Shown here: positions 49,101 to 60,300 of the stretch, in pieces | Position numbering within the stretch: the stretch's first letter is position 1 | How the letters are laid out: every line of letters begins with the position of its first letter | NCBI GenBank assembly: GCA_033857955.1 | Contig: JAWVCW010000006.1 | Location: 310,001-374,000, forward strand | Reading direction: 5' to 3' | From: Gaiellasilicea sp033857955 | GTDB taxonomy: Bacteria > Actinomycetota > Thermoleophilia > Gaiellales > Gaiellaceae | DNA length: 64,000 bases | Notes under the pieces: generated by a model | Told to the model about the DNA's origin: nothing | The model's database searches: none | Seen by the model: only the letters and a program-made list of their open reading frames with translations | Program-made: the position numbers and the translations under genes

Positions 49101-49790
49101 ATGACCTCTCTAGACGCGAGCCCACTCGTGCTAAAGGGGATGGAGGAGCAGCTCGCTCTGCGCCGTCGGCTTCTTGCGGAGGGTGCGATTGCCATAGGCT
49201 GGAAACTCGGCCTGGGAAGTCCCGACGCGATGGAAACCTTCGGAACCACCGCTCCTCTTGTCGGCTTCCTCACCGATCGCAGCGTCCTTGAGCAGCGTGC
49301 CACATGCTCGATTGGTGATTGGGTAAACCCTGCCGCCGAGGCCGAGATCGCAGTTCACCTCGCACACGACGTGCAGCCAGATGCCAGCCCCGCAGCTGCG
49401 GCCGCAGCCATCAGTGGTCTCGGCGCAGCGATCGAGCTCGTCGACGTGGATGTACCGATGGAGGACGTAGCGCCGATCCTCGCCGGCGACCTTTTCCATC
49501 GTCACGTAATGCTAGGTCCCGCAAGGCCGCACAACGAGGAAATCCACGCCCAGATCTTCGTCAACGGCGAAGATCGAGAAGCCATCGCAGATCCCCTCGC
49601 GGTCGTGGGCGATCCCATCGCCTCGGTTTGTCACGTCGCTCGGTTTCTGGCCCGATTCGGCGAACGTCTCCGCGCCGGCGAGGTCATCATCACAGGATCG
49701 ATAGTCCCTCTGATGTTCGTGACACCCGGGGATCGAATCGAATATCACCTCACGCCTCTCGGCGCCCTCACCGTCGACTTCACGGTGTAG
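49101..49790 (+). CDS. 2-keto-4-pentenoate-hydratase-like protein (FAH superfamily)
   Basis: 229 residues from the ATG at 49101 (GAGG 6 nt upstream). The sequence fits the MhpD/DmpE hydratase branch of the fumarylacetoacetate hydrolase fold: AIAIGWKLGLGSPDAM, VGFLTDRSV, PAAEAEIAVHLAHDV (acidic metal site), AAIELVDVDVP and VIITGSIVPLMFVTPGD. Somewhat shorter than the usual 260 residues. It hydrates 2-hydroxy-penta-2,4-dienoate-type products of meta-cleavage to 4-hydroxy-2-oxoacids, the substrate class of the HpcH/HpaI aldolases here. That makes it the link between ring cleavage and the aldolases. Confidence 0.85.
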   Translation: MTSLDASPLVLKGMEEQLALRRRLLAEGAIAIGWKLGLGSPDAMETFGTTAPLVGFLTDRSVLEQRATCSIGDWVNPAAEAEIAVHLAHDVQPDASPAAAAAAISGLGAAIELVDVDVPMEDVAPILAGDLFHRHVMLGPARPHNEEIHAQIFVNGEDREAIADPLAVVGDPIASVCHVARFLARFGERLRAGEVIITGSIVPLMFVTPGDRIEYHLTPLGALTVDFTV

Positions 49791-50075
49791 CGCGCCCGAC
49801 GAGCGCACTGTCGGCGCGTGTGTGTGGCAAACCAACCTCACAGATTAGAGGTCAACCGTAAATCGCACGGTCACAGGCGTCCCGTTTCGCGTGTTAGCCC
49901 ATGTCCGCAGGACGGCCCCGAGTCCTGTGCTCGTCGGCGATTCGAATGCCGAGCTCTGGTCGGCCCGAAATCGAGTCTGCGTGATCGTGCGCAAATCAGC
50001 GTGCAATGTCCGCCGACCCGCATGAATGGAGCGATAGCGCGTCAGTCGTCGTCAATCGTCGTATCGGTGGAACAA
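49791..50075. repeat. Left arm of att-like site C (repeat L and distal repeat)
   Basis: Non-coding. 50020-50075 matches 25847-25901 (left flank of copy A). Further left, 49831-49900 matches 63769-63842 (starting ACCAACCTCAC), and both lie roughly 225-245 bases before a tRNA-Asp 3' core. This shows that the repeated locus extends well beyond the tRNA fragment. Confidence 0.65.
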
Positions 50076-50119
50076 GCCTGTCACGCCGGAGCTCGCGGGT
50101 TCGAGCCCCGTCGCTCCCG
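50076..50119 (+). repeat. tRNA-Asp(GTC) 3' half, copy C (unoccupied-type site)
   Basis: 44 bases matching copy B with two substitutions (GAGCTC for GAGGTC, and CCCCG for TCCCG in the T arm). It carries both the left flank of copy A and the right flank of copy B around a single core, as expected for an empty insertion site. No 5' tRNA half precedes it. Confidence 0.82.
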
Positions 50120-50325
50120 TCTAGAAACCCTGCAAACAGCCCTATTCTGTTGCCCTAACTGAGAACGGGATCGACCGCTCGGGCAGCAAACAATCAGAAC
50201 GCGACGCGCGCCGAGCCCGTCGTCGTGGCCCACGCCGACGCGAGCCGCCTGGATCGTGACATTTCGCCGGATCCGACGGGCGTTTCCAGACGGGTTCGTC
50301 GCTTGACTTCCGGCGTGTCGTCAGG
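50120..50325 (+). repeat. Right flank repeat R, copy 2
   Basis: Aligned with 30009-30220 from the base after the core: AAACCCTG, GCTCGGGCAGCAAACAATC, then TTTCGCCGGATCC and CTTCCGGCG-type words in the same order. More diverged than copies 1 and 3 are from each other. Confidence 0.7.
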
Positions 50326-51089
50326 CGCGTCCCTCAAGCCGCAACGCTGGCCGGTAGCTCGAGTCTTGCCCGCGGGCTGTATTCCGAGCGGGCCTCCGCT
50401 CATTGCAGAGCGGGCGATGGCTGACCTTGTGGTCCGGCGGTCACCAGATAGCCGATGCGCGGCGCCGACCCTCGACGAACCACTCACCCGGCTATTCGAT
50501 GCCCACCTCGCGACGCCGCCGGCCTGTGCGCGAGAGCTGCTTGGAAGTGCGCTCAGACCCTTACAAGCGGCCGTGCCGGTCGACCGTTTCCTCGCGGAAC
50601 GTCTCCACGTTTACCGGTGACAGTGGTTCTTGACCCCTGCTTGACCCGGGCCGCGCTCGGATCGTTCGCGACGTCAGATAGCTCGTGAATGATCTCGTTG
50701 TCCGACCAGTCCGATGGAAACTCGCTCTTGCGCGGGAACCCTGTCCCGGCGCGGTCTCCCGAGTAACTTCCATTTGGTCTGGTCTCGCCATCAAGAATGT
50801 GCCGGCGAGATGCCGGAGTCGTGAGGTAACTAGGCCATCCCCCGCCCTCGCCACGCTCACGCGAGGGCATTGGAATCCGAGGCCGGTGAGTGCGCCGAAG
50901 CGTCCTCGTCGGCGCGATCAGCAAGTTTGCCGAGGTTGCCGTACCGACCCGGAGCCCCCAACCTCATCAGTCAGGCGTACACCGATTTGGGTGAGGAAAC
51001 CGCTTGCCCTCTTGCCGACGTGTTACGACTGTCGTGACGGATCGGAGTACGCAATCCATGCGTCGAATTCCTCAAGCACACCGATAACG
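50326..51089. other. Gene-free stretch
   Basis: About 760 bases without a supported gene. Open frames on both strands are Arg/Ser/Thr-rich and lack ribosome-binding sites. It lies between two copies of repeat R, so it may be relic island DNA. Confidence 0.45.
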
Positions 51090-51276
51090 ACAGGCCTATC
51101 TTGTTGCCGCTCCCGAGAACATGAGCGGACGCTCGGGCAGCAAACGATCCGAACGGGATACGCGTGGAGCCGTCGTCGGCGCCCAAGCCAAAGCTCGCCT
51201 GCCCCGATCGTGAGGTTCGTCGGATCCAATTGAAGTCGAATGGCGCGGCTGCCACCTGCTGACACGCGCTGACACG
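51090..51276 (+). repeat. Right flank repeat R, copy 3 (without tRNA core)
   Basis: The first 68 bases are nearly identical to 30025-30092, far closer than copy 2, but the tRNA-like core is missing upstream. It ends with CTGACACGCGCTGACAC (51259-51275), which in the copy-1 region lies about 480 bases further away (30699-30715). Likely a truncated and internally deleted copy. Confidence 0.75.
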
Positions 51277-51328
51277 CAACTGCCCCCACCACGTTCTCCG
51301 AACCAATTCCGCGATACGCCGGGGCGAT

Positions 51329-54300
51329 CTACGGGATGTTGGCGATCACGATCGTGGCCTTCGCGCCCTTTGGGCCGCTGGCCTGGACGCGGATCGTGTT
51401 CACGTAGCCGGGCTTCATCGCCGTGCCCACCGTGAACTTGCGCACCTGGCCGGCCTTCAGCCGATGCTGTCCGAAGTACCTGCCGTTCACGAGCAGGACG
51501 ACCTTGCGCATTCCGGGCGTGCCGTTTGTGACGGTGACTCGGTGATCTGTATGAGGCACGTTGCGGAAGACTTCGTCCTGCGGCTTGCCGGCGAAGCGTT
51601 GCACGGTCATGACGATCGGGTCGCAGATCGCGGGATTGCCGGCGAGATCGTGGAAGAGCACCTCGACGCCCATGCTCTTCTTCTTGTTGATGGCGGTCGC
51701 GATGAGCGTGACCGGGCCTAGTGAGCCGACCGGGTAGGGCTCGACGACGACGGTCGTGTTCAACTTGTAGGTGACTTCATGCCGGGCGAGGCCGGAACCG
51801 ATCTCCTCGACTCGGAAGCGGATGAACGGGTTGCCGGCGGCAGTCGTCCCCTGCTCGACGATCTCGCAGGACGGCGGCGTCGTGTCCACCGGGGGCGTGG
51901 TCGGGGTGACGGTGATCGAGACCATCGCCGTCGCGGTACCGCCCTTGCCGTCGCTCGCGGTGTAGTTGAAGAGATCAGGGCCGGTGTAGCCGGCGGCCGG
52001 CGTGTAGGTCGTTCCGTCGTAACTGCCGTGGAACGGCGTGGCGTGCGTGAACGTGAGCGTGTCGCCGTCGACATCGGTGCCGGCGAGCAGAATGGCGATG
52101 GGCCTGTCCTGGCGTGTCGTCACGGAGCGGTCGTCGACCTTCGGCGCGTCGTTGACCGGCCGGACGGTGATCGAGACGGTGGCGCTGTCGGTGCCGCCGT
52201 GCCCGTCGCCGGCGGCGTAGGTGAAGCTGTCGGGTCCGTTGTAGTTCGCAGCCGGGGTGTACACACCGCCCGCATAGCTGCCGTGGGCGGGCGCGGTCGT
52301 GGTGATCGTCAGCGAGTCGCTGTCGACGTCAGTACCCGTGAGCGCGATTGCGAGTGGGATGTCCTCGTCCGTCGCGACGGACTTGTCGGCGACATCCGGC
52401 GCGTCGTTCACCGGCCGCACCGTGATCGAGATCGAGCCGACGTCCATGCCCCCGCGCCCATCGGAGACGACGAAGTCGAACGAGTCGGGGCCGTGGTAGT
52501 TCGCGGCCGGCGTGTAGGTCGTACCGTCCCACGAGCCGTGCTGCGGCGCGGTCGTGGCGGCGAACGTCAGCTCGCCGCCGTCGACATCGGTCGCGCCGAA
52601 GGTGATCGCCAATGAGGAGTCCTCGTCGAGGGCGACGCTCTGGTCGCCCGCGACCGGCGGATCGTTCACCGGCCGGACCGTGATCGAGATCGTGGCCGTG
52701 TCGGTGCTGCCGTGGCCGTCGTCCGCCGTGTACGTGAACGAGTCGGGCCCGTTGTAGTTCGCCGCGGGCGTGTAGACGGCGCCGGCGAAGCTGCCGTGGC
52801 TCGGGCTCGTCGTCGTGAGCGTGAGCGTGTCCCCGTCAGGGTCGCTGCCGGAAAGGACGATCGTCAGCGGCGTGTCCTCATCCGTCTCGAGTGCGCGGTC
52901 GGCCACGTCCGGTGCGTCGTTCGCGGGGCGGACGGTGATGCTGACGGTCGCCGTGTCGGTGCGGCCGAGGCCGTCGTCCGCCGTGTAGGTGAACGAGTCC
53001 GGGCCGTTGTAGCCCGCCGCGGGCGTGTAGGTCGTGCCGTCGTAGCTGCCGTGCGAGGGCGACGTGTGGGTGATCGAGAGCGCGTCGCCATCGACGTCCG
53101 TCCCCGTCAACGCGATCGCCACCGAGCTGTCCTCATCGACGCCGACGGAGCGGTCGAGAACGTCCGGAGCGTCGTTCACGGGCGCCACGTGGATCGTCAC
53201 CGTGCCGTTGTCGGCCTGCCCGTCAGCGTCCGTGGCGGTGTAGACGAACCTGTCGGTGCCGTTGAAGTTCGGGCTCGGCGTGTACACACCCGCGACGTAG
53301 CTGCCGTGATCGGGCGGATCGATCACGGCAATCGTCGGCGTGCCGCCGTCCGGATCGGTGGCCGTCAGCGTGATCGACACGGGCGTGTCCTCCGGTGTCA
53401 TGACGTTCAGGTCCGCGGCCACCGGCGACTCGCCGACCGGGGTGACGACGATCTTGACGAACGCAACCTCGCTCGCCTTCCCGTCGCTGGCGCGGTAGGT
53501 GAACTCGTCCAGGCCGACATAGTTCGCCGCCGGTGCGTAGAGGAAGTCGCCGTTCGGCTGCAGCGAAGCCGTTCCGTGCGCCGGGCTCGACTCGAGCGTC
53601 ACCGTGAGCGCATCCCCGTCCGGGTCGAGGTCGTTGGTCAGCACGTTCCCCCACGCCGGCGTGTCCTCAGGCGTGAACACCTCATCGAAGAACGGCTCCG
53701 GCGGATCGTTCACCGGGCTGACGGTGATCGAGACCGTCGCAGCGGGCGAAAGCAGGGTGCCGTCGCTCGCCGCGTAGCTGAACGAGTCGGGCCCGTTGTA
53801 GTTGTGGCTCGGGACGTAGGTGAAGCCGCCGTCAGCGCCAGAGGTCAGCGAGCCGTGGGCGGGCTGTGTGATCAGCGACGTGCTCAGCGCATCGCCGTCT
53901 AGGTCCGCGTCGTTGCCGAGCACACCCGGCGCTGCAACGACGAGTGGCGTGTCCTCGCTCGTCGTGTAGGCGTCGTTGACAGCTGTCGGTGCAGCGGTGG
54001 TCGCGGCGATCGTCAGCGACGCTGTCGCGACGCGGCTGTCCGCGGTGCCGTCGTTCGCCTTGAAGGTAAAGCTGTCGGGCCCGGAGTAACCGCTCTGCGG
54101 GGTGTGGGTGAACGTCCCGTCCGCGTTGAACGACAGGGCGCCGTGAGCCGGTCCTACGACGACCGCGTAGGCGAGTGGGTCGTTCTCGCCGTCCGTGCAG
54201 GTGACGGCGCCGATGATCTGCTTGTCCTCCGCACCGGAGAAGGACGCGTCGGGGCAGCTGGGCGGGCCTGCCACGTGAACGACGGTGATGTAGACGTTCG

Positions 54301-57300
54301 ACAGCGTCGTGGCGCCGTGGCTGTCGCCGATCTCGTAACGGAAGTTGGCCTGGCCGCTGAATCCGGGCTCCGGCGTGTAGAGCACCATGTCGCCGGAGAT
54401 GACCGCAGTTCCGAACGTGTAGTAGTGCGGCAGGACGGCCGTCAGGGTCAGTGTGTCGCCGTCGCCGTCGGTGTCGTTCGCCAGAATGTCGGCGATCGGG
54501 ATCGCGAGGGCCGTGTTCTCGTTCGTCGTGAAGTTGTCAGCCTGCGCGAAGGGCACGTCGTTCACCGGGTCGATCGTGAGGTCCACGGTCGCCGGCAGCG
54601 ATGTGTCCTGCCCGTCGTTGACCGCGAACGTGAAGGAGTCCGCGCCGCTGTAGTCCCGGTCGGGCCGGTATGACACGCTGGCGCCGCTCACGACCAGCGT
54701 GCCGTGCTGCGGGAACGTCATGACACTGAACGTCAGCGGATCGTCGTCCAGATCCGAGCCGGCCAGTGTGATCGGGAACGAGGAAGTGTCCTCGGTGAGC
54801 GTGACGCTCTGTGCCAGCGCAGCCGGCACCTGGTTGCTTGCGAGGCTGAAGGAGAAGTCCACCCTGGCTTCGACGTTCGCCTTGGCGGTCACGATCTTCG
54901 TCTGGGGCTTGTAGCCGGGCGGCGCCACGGTGACGCGCCAGTCCTTGTCGGCGTTGAGGTCGCCGAGTGGAACGCCTTCGATCCGGTAGTCGCCGTTCGC
55001 GTCCGTCGTGGCGCTGCCGCCGAACTCGGTGCCGACGAAGACGCTTGGCATCGGATTGCCGGTGTCCGCGTTCGTGATCCTGCCGACGAGGACCCCGAGT
55101 GAGGTCTGCCGCGTGCCGAAGTCGACCGCGATCGTGGCGCCGCAGAAGATGGTCACGGTCTTCGACTGCGAGAAGAACCCGCTCGCCGACGCCGTGAGGT
55201 ACACCTGCGTGGGGTTGTTGCCAAAGCCCGGCTGGATGTTGTCGATCTGGAACCGGCCCTGGGCGTCCGTGTACACCGGGTACGTACCGCCTGCGATCTG
55301 CGCGCTCGCAATCGGTGCCTGCGTGTTCGCATTGACAACCGAGCCGACGATACGCGCCGGCGTGCATTTGCGGAGCAGGCGATAGTCGAGTCGCGACGTC
55401 TTGTCGGCCTCGATCGTCGTGATCTGCAAGATGCTCCAGTAGTCGGTCGCGTACGCGGTCAGGTTCTTGCCCACGGCCGCGTTCCGGTTGCCGAGCGTGA
55501 TCTGCGGCGCGGAGTAATTCCCATTCCGGTCCGTACTGCCACAGATCGTCGACGGGTAGCAGTAGATTCCCCCGTCGGTGACGACGGCGGACGGGATCGG
55601 CGCGCCGGTCGTGACGTCCTTCACCGAGCCGGCGAGGGCGCCGTAGCGCTTCTTCAGGAGCCGGAAGTTCGCGGTCGCGGTCTTGCCGTTCTCGAGCAGG
55701 ACGACCTGGTACGGCGAGGCGTAGTAGCCGTCCTTGGTCGCCGACGGGTAACGGTAGGCCGAGGTCTGGAGGAAGCCGAGGAAGATGTTCTCGGCCCGGA
55801 AGTGGCCCGTCGAATCGGTGAAGGTGCCATAGCCGTACTCGTAGATGTTGCCGACGTAGGCATCAGCGACTGGAGCGCCTGTTTCCTCGTCGTAGACGAA
55901 CCCTTCGAACGTCGAGTAGCCGGAGAACCCCTTCTTGATCCAGACATCCCCGTGCGCCTCGTCGCCGCAGCCGGAGATGAAGAGATCCTGGGTAACGCCC
56001 ACCGATCCCGGCGGGTCGTCGTCGCTCGGGACCGGCTCGACCCGGTAGCTGGTCGGAGCATTGTTGTGGCCGAGGAGCAGCGTCCGATCGAAGTCGAACC
56101 GGCCCTGCGCATCGGACTGCAAGAAGACGTAGTTGTAGAACGTGACCCACAATTTGACCGAGTGGTTCGCCGCGACTTCACCGGTTTCGTTGCCGTCAGC
56201 GTCGAGGTAGAGCACGCGACCGCCGCGGACCTTCCCGGTGCACTGCTTGACGAGCTCGAAGTCGAGCGTCTTCGGATTGTCCTTGTCGGCGGTTACGGCC
56301 TTGGACTGTTCCCAGTAGCCCGCGGCGCCGGCAGTGACCCCGTACCCGATGGGCTGGTTGCCCGGCGCCAGCTCGGCATCTCCCGCATATGTCCCGTCCG
56401 AGCCGGCGGTCAATGACGGGCCGTAATAGGCGATCGCGACCGACGCACCCGGGATGGGCGTCGTCGTCGGCACGACCTGGTTCGGGTTGGCCGGGTCCGG
56501 AACTCCCTCGACCACCTTGCCGGAGAAGTGACCCTGCCGCTTCTTCAGCATCGTGAGGTCGACGTACGACGTCGCACCGCAGTACGCAGTCGTCAGCGCA
56601 GACGACTCCCAGTGGCCGGTCTTGGTGGCCGTGAGGTAGTGCCCGACCGGGGCGTTGTAGTAGCCGAGAGCGACGTTGCGGAGCGTGAACCGGCCGTTCG
56701 CGTCCGTGACCGCCGACGGCCCGTAGTTGTCGAGAACGGTCGCGCCGATGACGGGAGCGCCGGACTCGGCGTCCGTGACGCCACCGCTGATCGTTCCGTA
56801 GCAGATCGGGATCAGGCCGAACGCAACCTTCACCTCATCGCTCACGGTGTGGGTGATCCCGCCCGCGGTGCCGGTGACGATGATCGGGAAGTTGCCCGTC
56901 TGCGCGCCCTGACCGGCCGTGATCGTCAGCACCGAGACGGAGCCGGGCGGGGCGGGATTGACGCTGAAGGAGCCGGTGACGTCGGCCGGCAAGCCTTCGA
57001 CGGAGAGAGTGACCGGTTCCGTGAAGCCCTCGGAGCCGACGACCGTGACCGCGAAGCTGTTGGACGCCCCGGGGACGATCGTCTTGCCCTCGCCGCCGAG
57101 GAAGAGCGCGAAGTCGTTGGTGAACCGGACGGTGGCGGTGTCGGTCGAGCTGTCGCCGCGGCTGTCTGTGACCTGTAGGCCGATCGTGTAGTCGTGGGCG
57201 GCCAGGCACGTCCCGCCGCAGACCGTCGCGAGGACGCTGGCCCAGTTGACGGGCAGCGGCGTGCCGCCGAGGAGATCGTCGTAGGCACCGTCGCTGTCGA

Positions 57301-60300
57301 GGTCCCAGGCGTACGAGCCGATCGAGTCGCCGGGATCGGCGTCGCGGGAGCGCGACCCGTCGAGCACGAGGGCGTTGCCGAGCCCCGACAGATAGGGCCC
57401 ACCGGCCTCGGCGACAGGCAGCGTGTTCGCGAGCACAGAGAGGGAACCGGATCCGCTCGTGGCCTTGTAGTCGTCGTTGCCCGCGAAGCTGATGGAGACG
57501 GTGCGGGGGCCGGCCGCCACGCCCGTCAGGGTCACGGTCGCCTCGGCCTGGCCGTCGGCGCCGGTGACCGCGGTGGCGGTGAGGTCGCCAATCGTGAACG
57601 TCACCGGTAGCCCGGGAATCGGTTGGCCGTAATACCACGTCTTCGCGAGCGTGCGCAGCGTCACGTTCTTTCCGACGAAACCCTGCGTGTCGCCTGTGTA
57701 GAACAGCGTCGGCGTCGGCAGTGACTCGACGGAGAGCCACCTGTCGACCGAGAGCGAGCGCCCGCTCGAGTCGGTCGCGGTCAGCTTCGCATTGAGATAT
57801 GCGCTCGACGTATAGCGGTGCACGATGCTTTCCCCAGGCGCGAGCACGGCCGCGCCAGAACCATCACCGAAGTCGAGCACGGCGCCGATCGGCGTGCCCG
57901 CGGCGTCACGGGAGACGTTCGTGAACGTGATCGCCTTCGATTCGAGCGGCGAGACGTCGGAGACGGTGAAGGCGGGAATCGGCGGCTCGGCCGGCGGCGT
58001 GGCGGCGATGAGGAGCCTTGCCTGCTCGGTCGCGAAGAACGCGGCGGCGCTCGATTCCTTCGAGTCGTTCGGGGCCGACTCGGACGTGCTCGTCTCCACG
58101 ACCGTCGCCCCTGCCCCGGTCGGCGTCGGAACGACCTCTGGGGCCGCGGCGCCTGCGATGCCGTCCTCGCCGGCGCTCGTCGCTGCCTCGAGTGAATCGG
58201 TGTTCGGCGCCGCATCCTTCCCCGATGACCGAGCGGCGGACCGTCCCGCTGGGACGGCAGGTGGGCAGTCGAGCGCCGTGCCGTAGCTCGTCGCCCAGCG
58301 CCAGTGATTGCCCTGCTCGCGCGCAATCCCGACCGCCTTCCAGGACGGGTTGAGCATGTTCTCGTTGTGGCCGGCGGTGGAGGCGCGCCAGGCGAAGAAC
58401 GCCTGGAAGCCGGTGGCCGAGTCGGTGGCCAGGTTCTCCCCCACTGCCGCCGTCTTCGGATAGAGCGCGTCCCAGGCCCGCTCGCCCGGCCCGCGCCCGT
58501 CGAGGCCCGTGTGAGCCATGTAGTCGTTCACGGCCATGTCGTGCGCGTGCTCCTCGGCGGCCTTCGTCAGCGTCGGAGAGACGCCGAGGAGCGGAGCGAC
58601 GCCGTTCTGGATCCGATAGGCGTTGACGAAATTGAGGAAGTTCGTCTCCTCGGCGTCCAGGGCCACACCCGGATCGCAGACGATCACCCCCGGTGGTGGC
58701 GGCGGCGGGCAGTTTTGGCCGGTCAACGGGTCGCAGGCCGGCGTCGGCCCTGGCGTGACGGTCAGCGTCGCCTCGGCGGTCGTCGAGTCGCCGTCCTTAT
58801 CGGTCACCTTCAGCACGAGCGGGTAGATGCCGGCCGGCACGGTCGCCGGAAACTCGAGCGAACCTTCCTGCGCGGCGTCCGTTCCACCCAGCGGCGCGAT
58901 GCCGGGCTTCGTGGTCGTGATCGACCAGACGAGCTGCGTCTTGTCGATCTTTCCCGGATCGACCATGCCCCACGTCACCGAGATGGGGGTTCCTTGCTGT
59001 CCCTGCGCATCCTCGATGTGTCCCTCCGGCGGCAGGTTCGAGACGACGATCTGCTGCTGACTCGAATCGGAGAGGCCCTTCGCATCCGTGACGGTGAGCA
59101 TCACGGTGTACGTGCCATTGTCCGGGAACAGATGGTGCGGGTTCGGGCCGGTCTGCCCTGGCTCACCGTCGCCGAAGTCCCAGGCCCACTTCTCGATGTC
59201 GTTGTCGACGTCGGTCGAGCGGTCGTGGAACTGCGGCAGGCGACCCTCCTCGGCCGCGGCCGGGCCAGTGAAGGCGGCTACCGGCGCGTGCGGCACGCCG
59301 CAGTCCGGCAGGGTCGGCGTCGGAGCGAGCGCGGTCCCGTACGAGGCGACCGCCGCGAACGCGTACGTGACGTGCAGGTGACCCGGGCCGACCGGCATCG
59401 GACGGTCGCCGGGCGCGAAGTCCTCCTTGCGCCCGATGCTGGTCGCCCCAGGAAGATATGTGCCGCCGTCGGACGCCACGCGGTACCCGAACGAGGTCGT
59501 CAGATCCTTGTTCTTCACGCCGCAGGACTGGAAGGGCGCGAGCGTCCCGTCGGGATTGCGCGGGAAGACGATCTCCTGCTCGGGGTGGGCTGCGAAGCGG
59601 ACCTCATTGCCGACGCCCTGTGGGATCAACAGGGTCTCCGTGCGGGCCGCGTGCACCTCTACTGGGTCGACGGTGCCGCCCGCGAGGCTGCCGAAGAGCG
59701 CATAGTGATACGGCAGGTCGCCGACCGCCTGCAACCCTTGGACGTGCAGGCCGTCAGCCGCGTCGTCGGAGGCAACGCCGTCGACCGGCTTGTCGGCATA
59801 GGCATTGGGGTCGATCACCTGCCAGGTCGAGAGCTTCTCGCCGTTCTCGGTCGAGCCGTCGACGTTGGCGAGGGTCCACGTCGCCCGCGACGTGGTGAGG
59901 CTGTCCGTGAGCTGCTCGGTGAGCTTGAAGCTCGAGCCACCGCCCTCCAGCGTCCCCGAGCGCGAGATCCCGCCGTTCGCCTGGCTGTCGATGTGGATCT
60001 CGAAGTTGTCGAGGCAGTAATCGACTCCGGCGAGCGTGCAGTCGGGCATTCCCGGCGGCGCGGCCGACCAGCGCGTCGAGCCGGACTCGTGCCACTCGTC
60101 GATCGACTGCCGCCAGAGGTAGGTGATCTTCAGCTTCGGAGCCGTCGTGACGTCCACGCTCGCCGTCTGCGTCTCGCCGTTGCCGAAGTCGACAGTGGCC
60201 GTGACCTTGTAGGTGTCGGTCGTGCTGCCTGCGCTGAAGACGCCGGTGGCCCGGCCGGTGCCGTCGGTGCTCGAGGGCGTCTGCGTGAGGCTCGCGGAGC

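Noticed and set aside
50185..51306. Short frames of 60-180 codons in the repeat-rich gap
   Set aside because: They start within repeat sequence, have no family features and differ between repeat copies by frameshifts.
51880..54850. CRISPR-like or other DNA repeat array
   Set aside because: The periodicity of about 260-290 bases comes from cadherin-like protein repeats in frame; unit sequences diverge at third positions and there are no short spacers.
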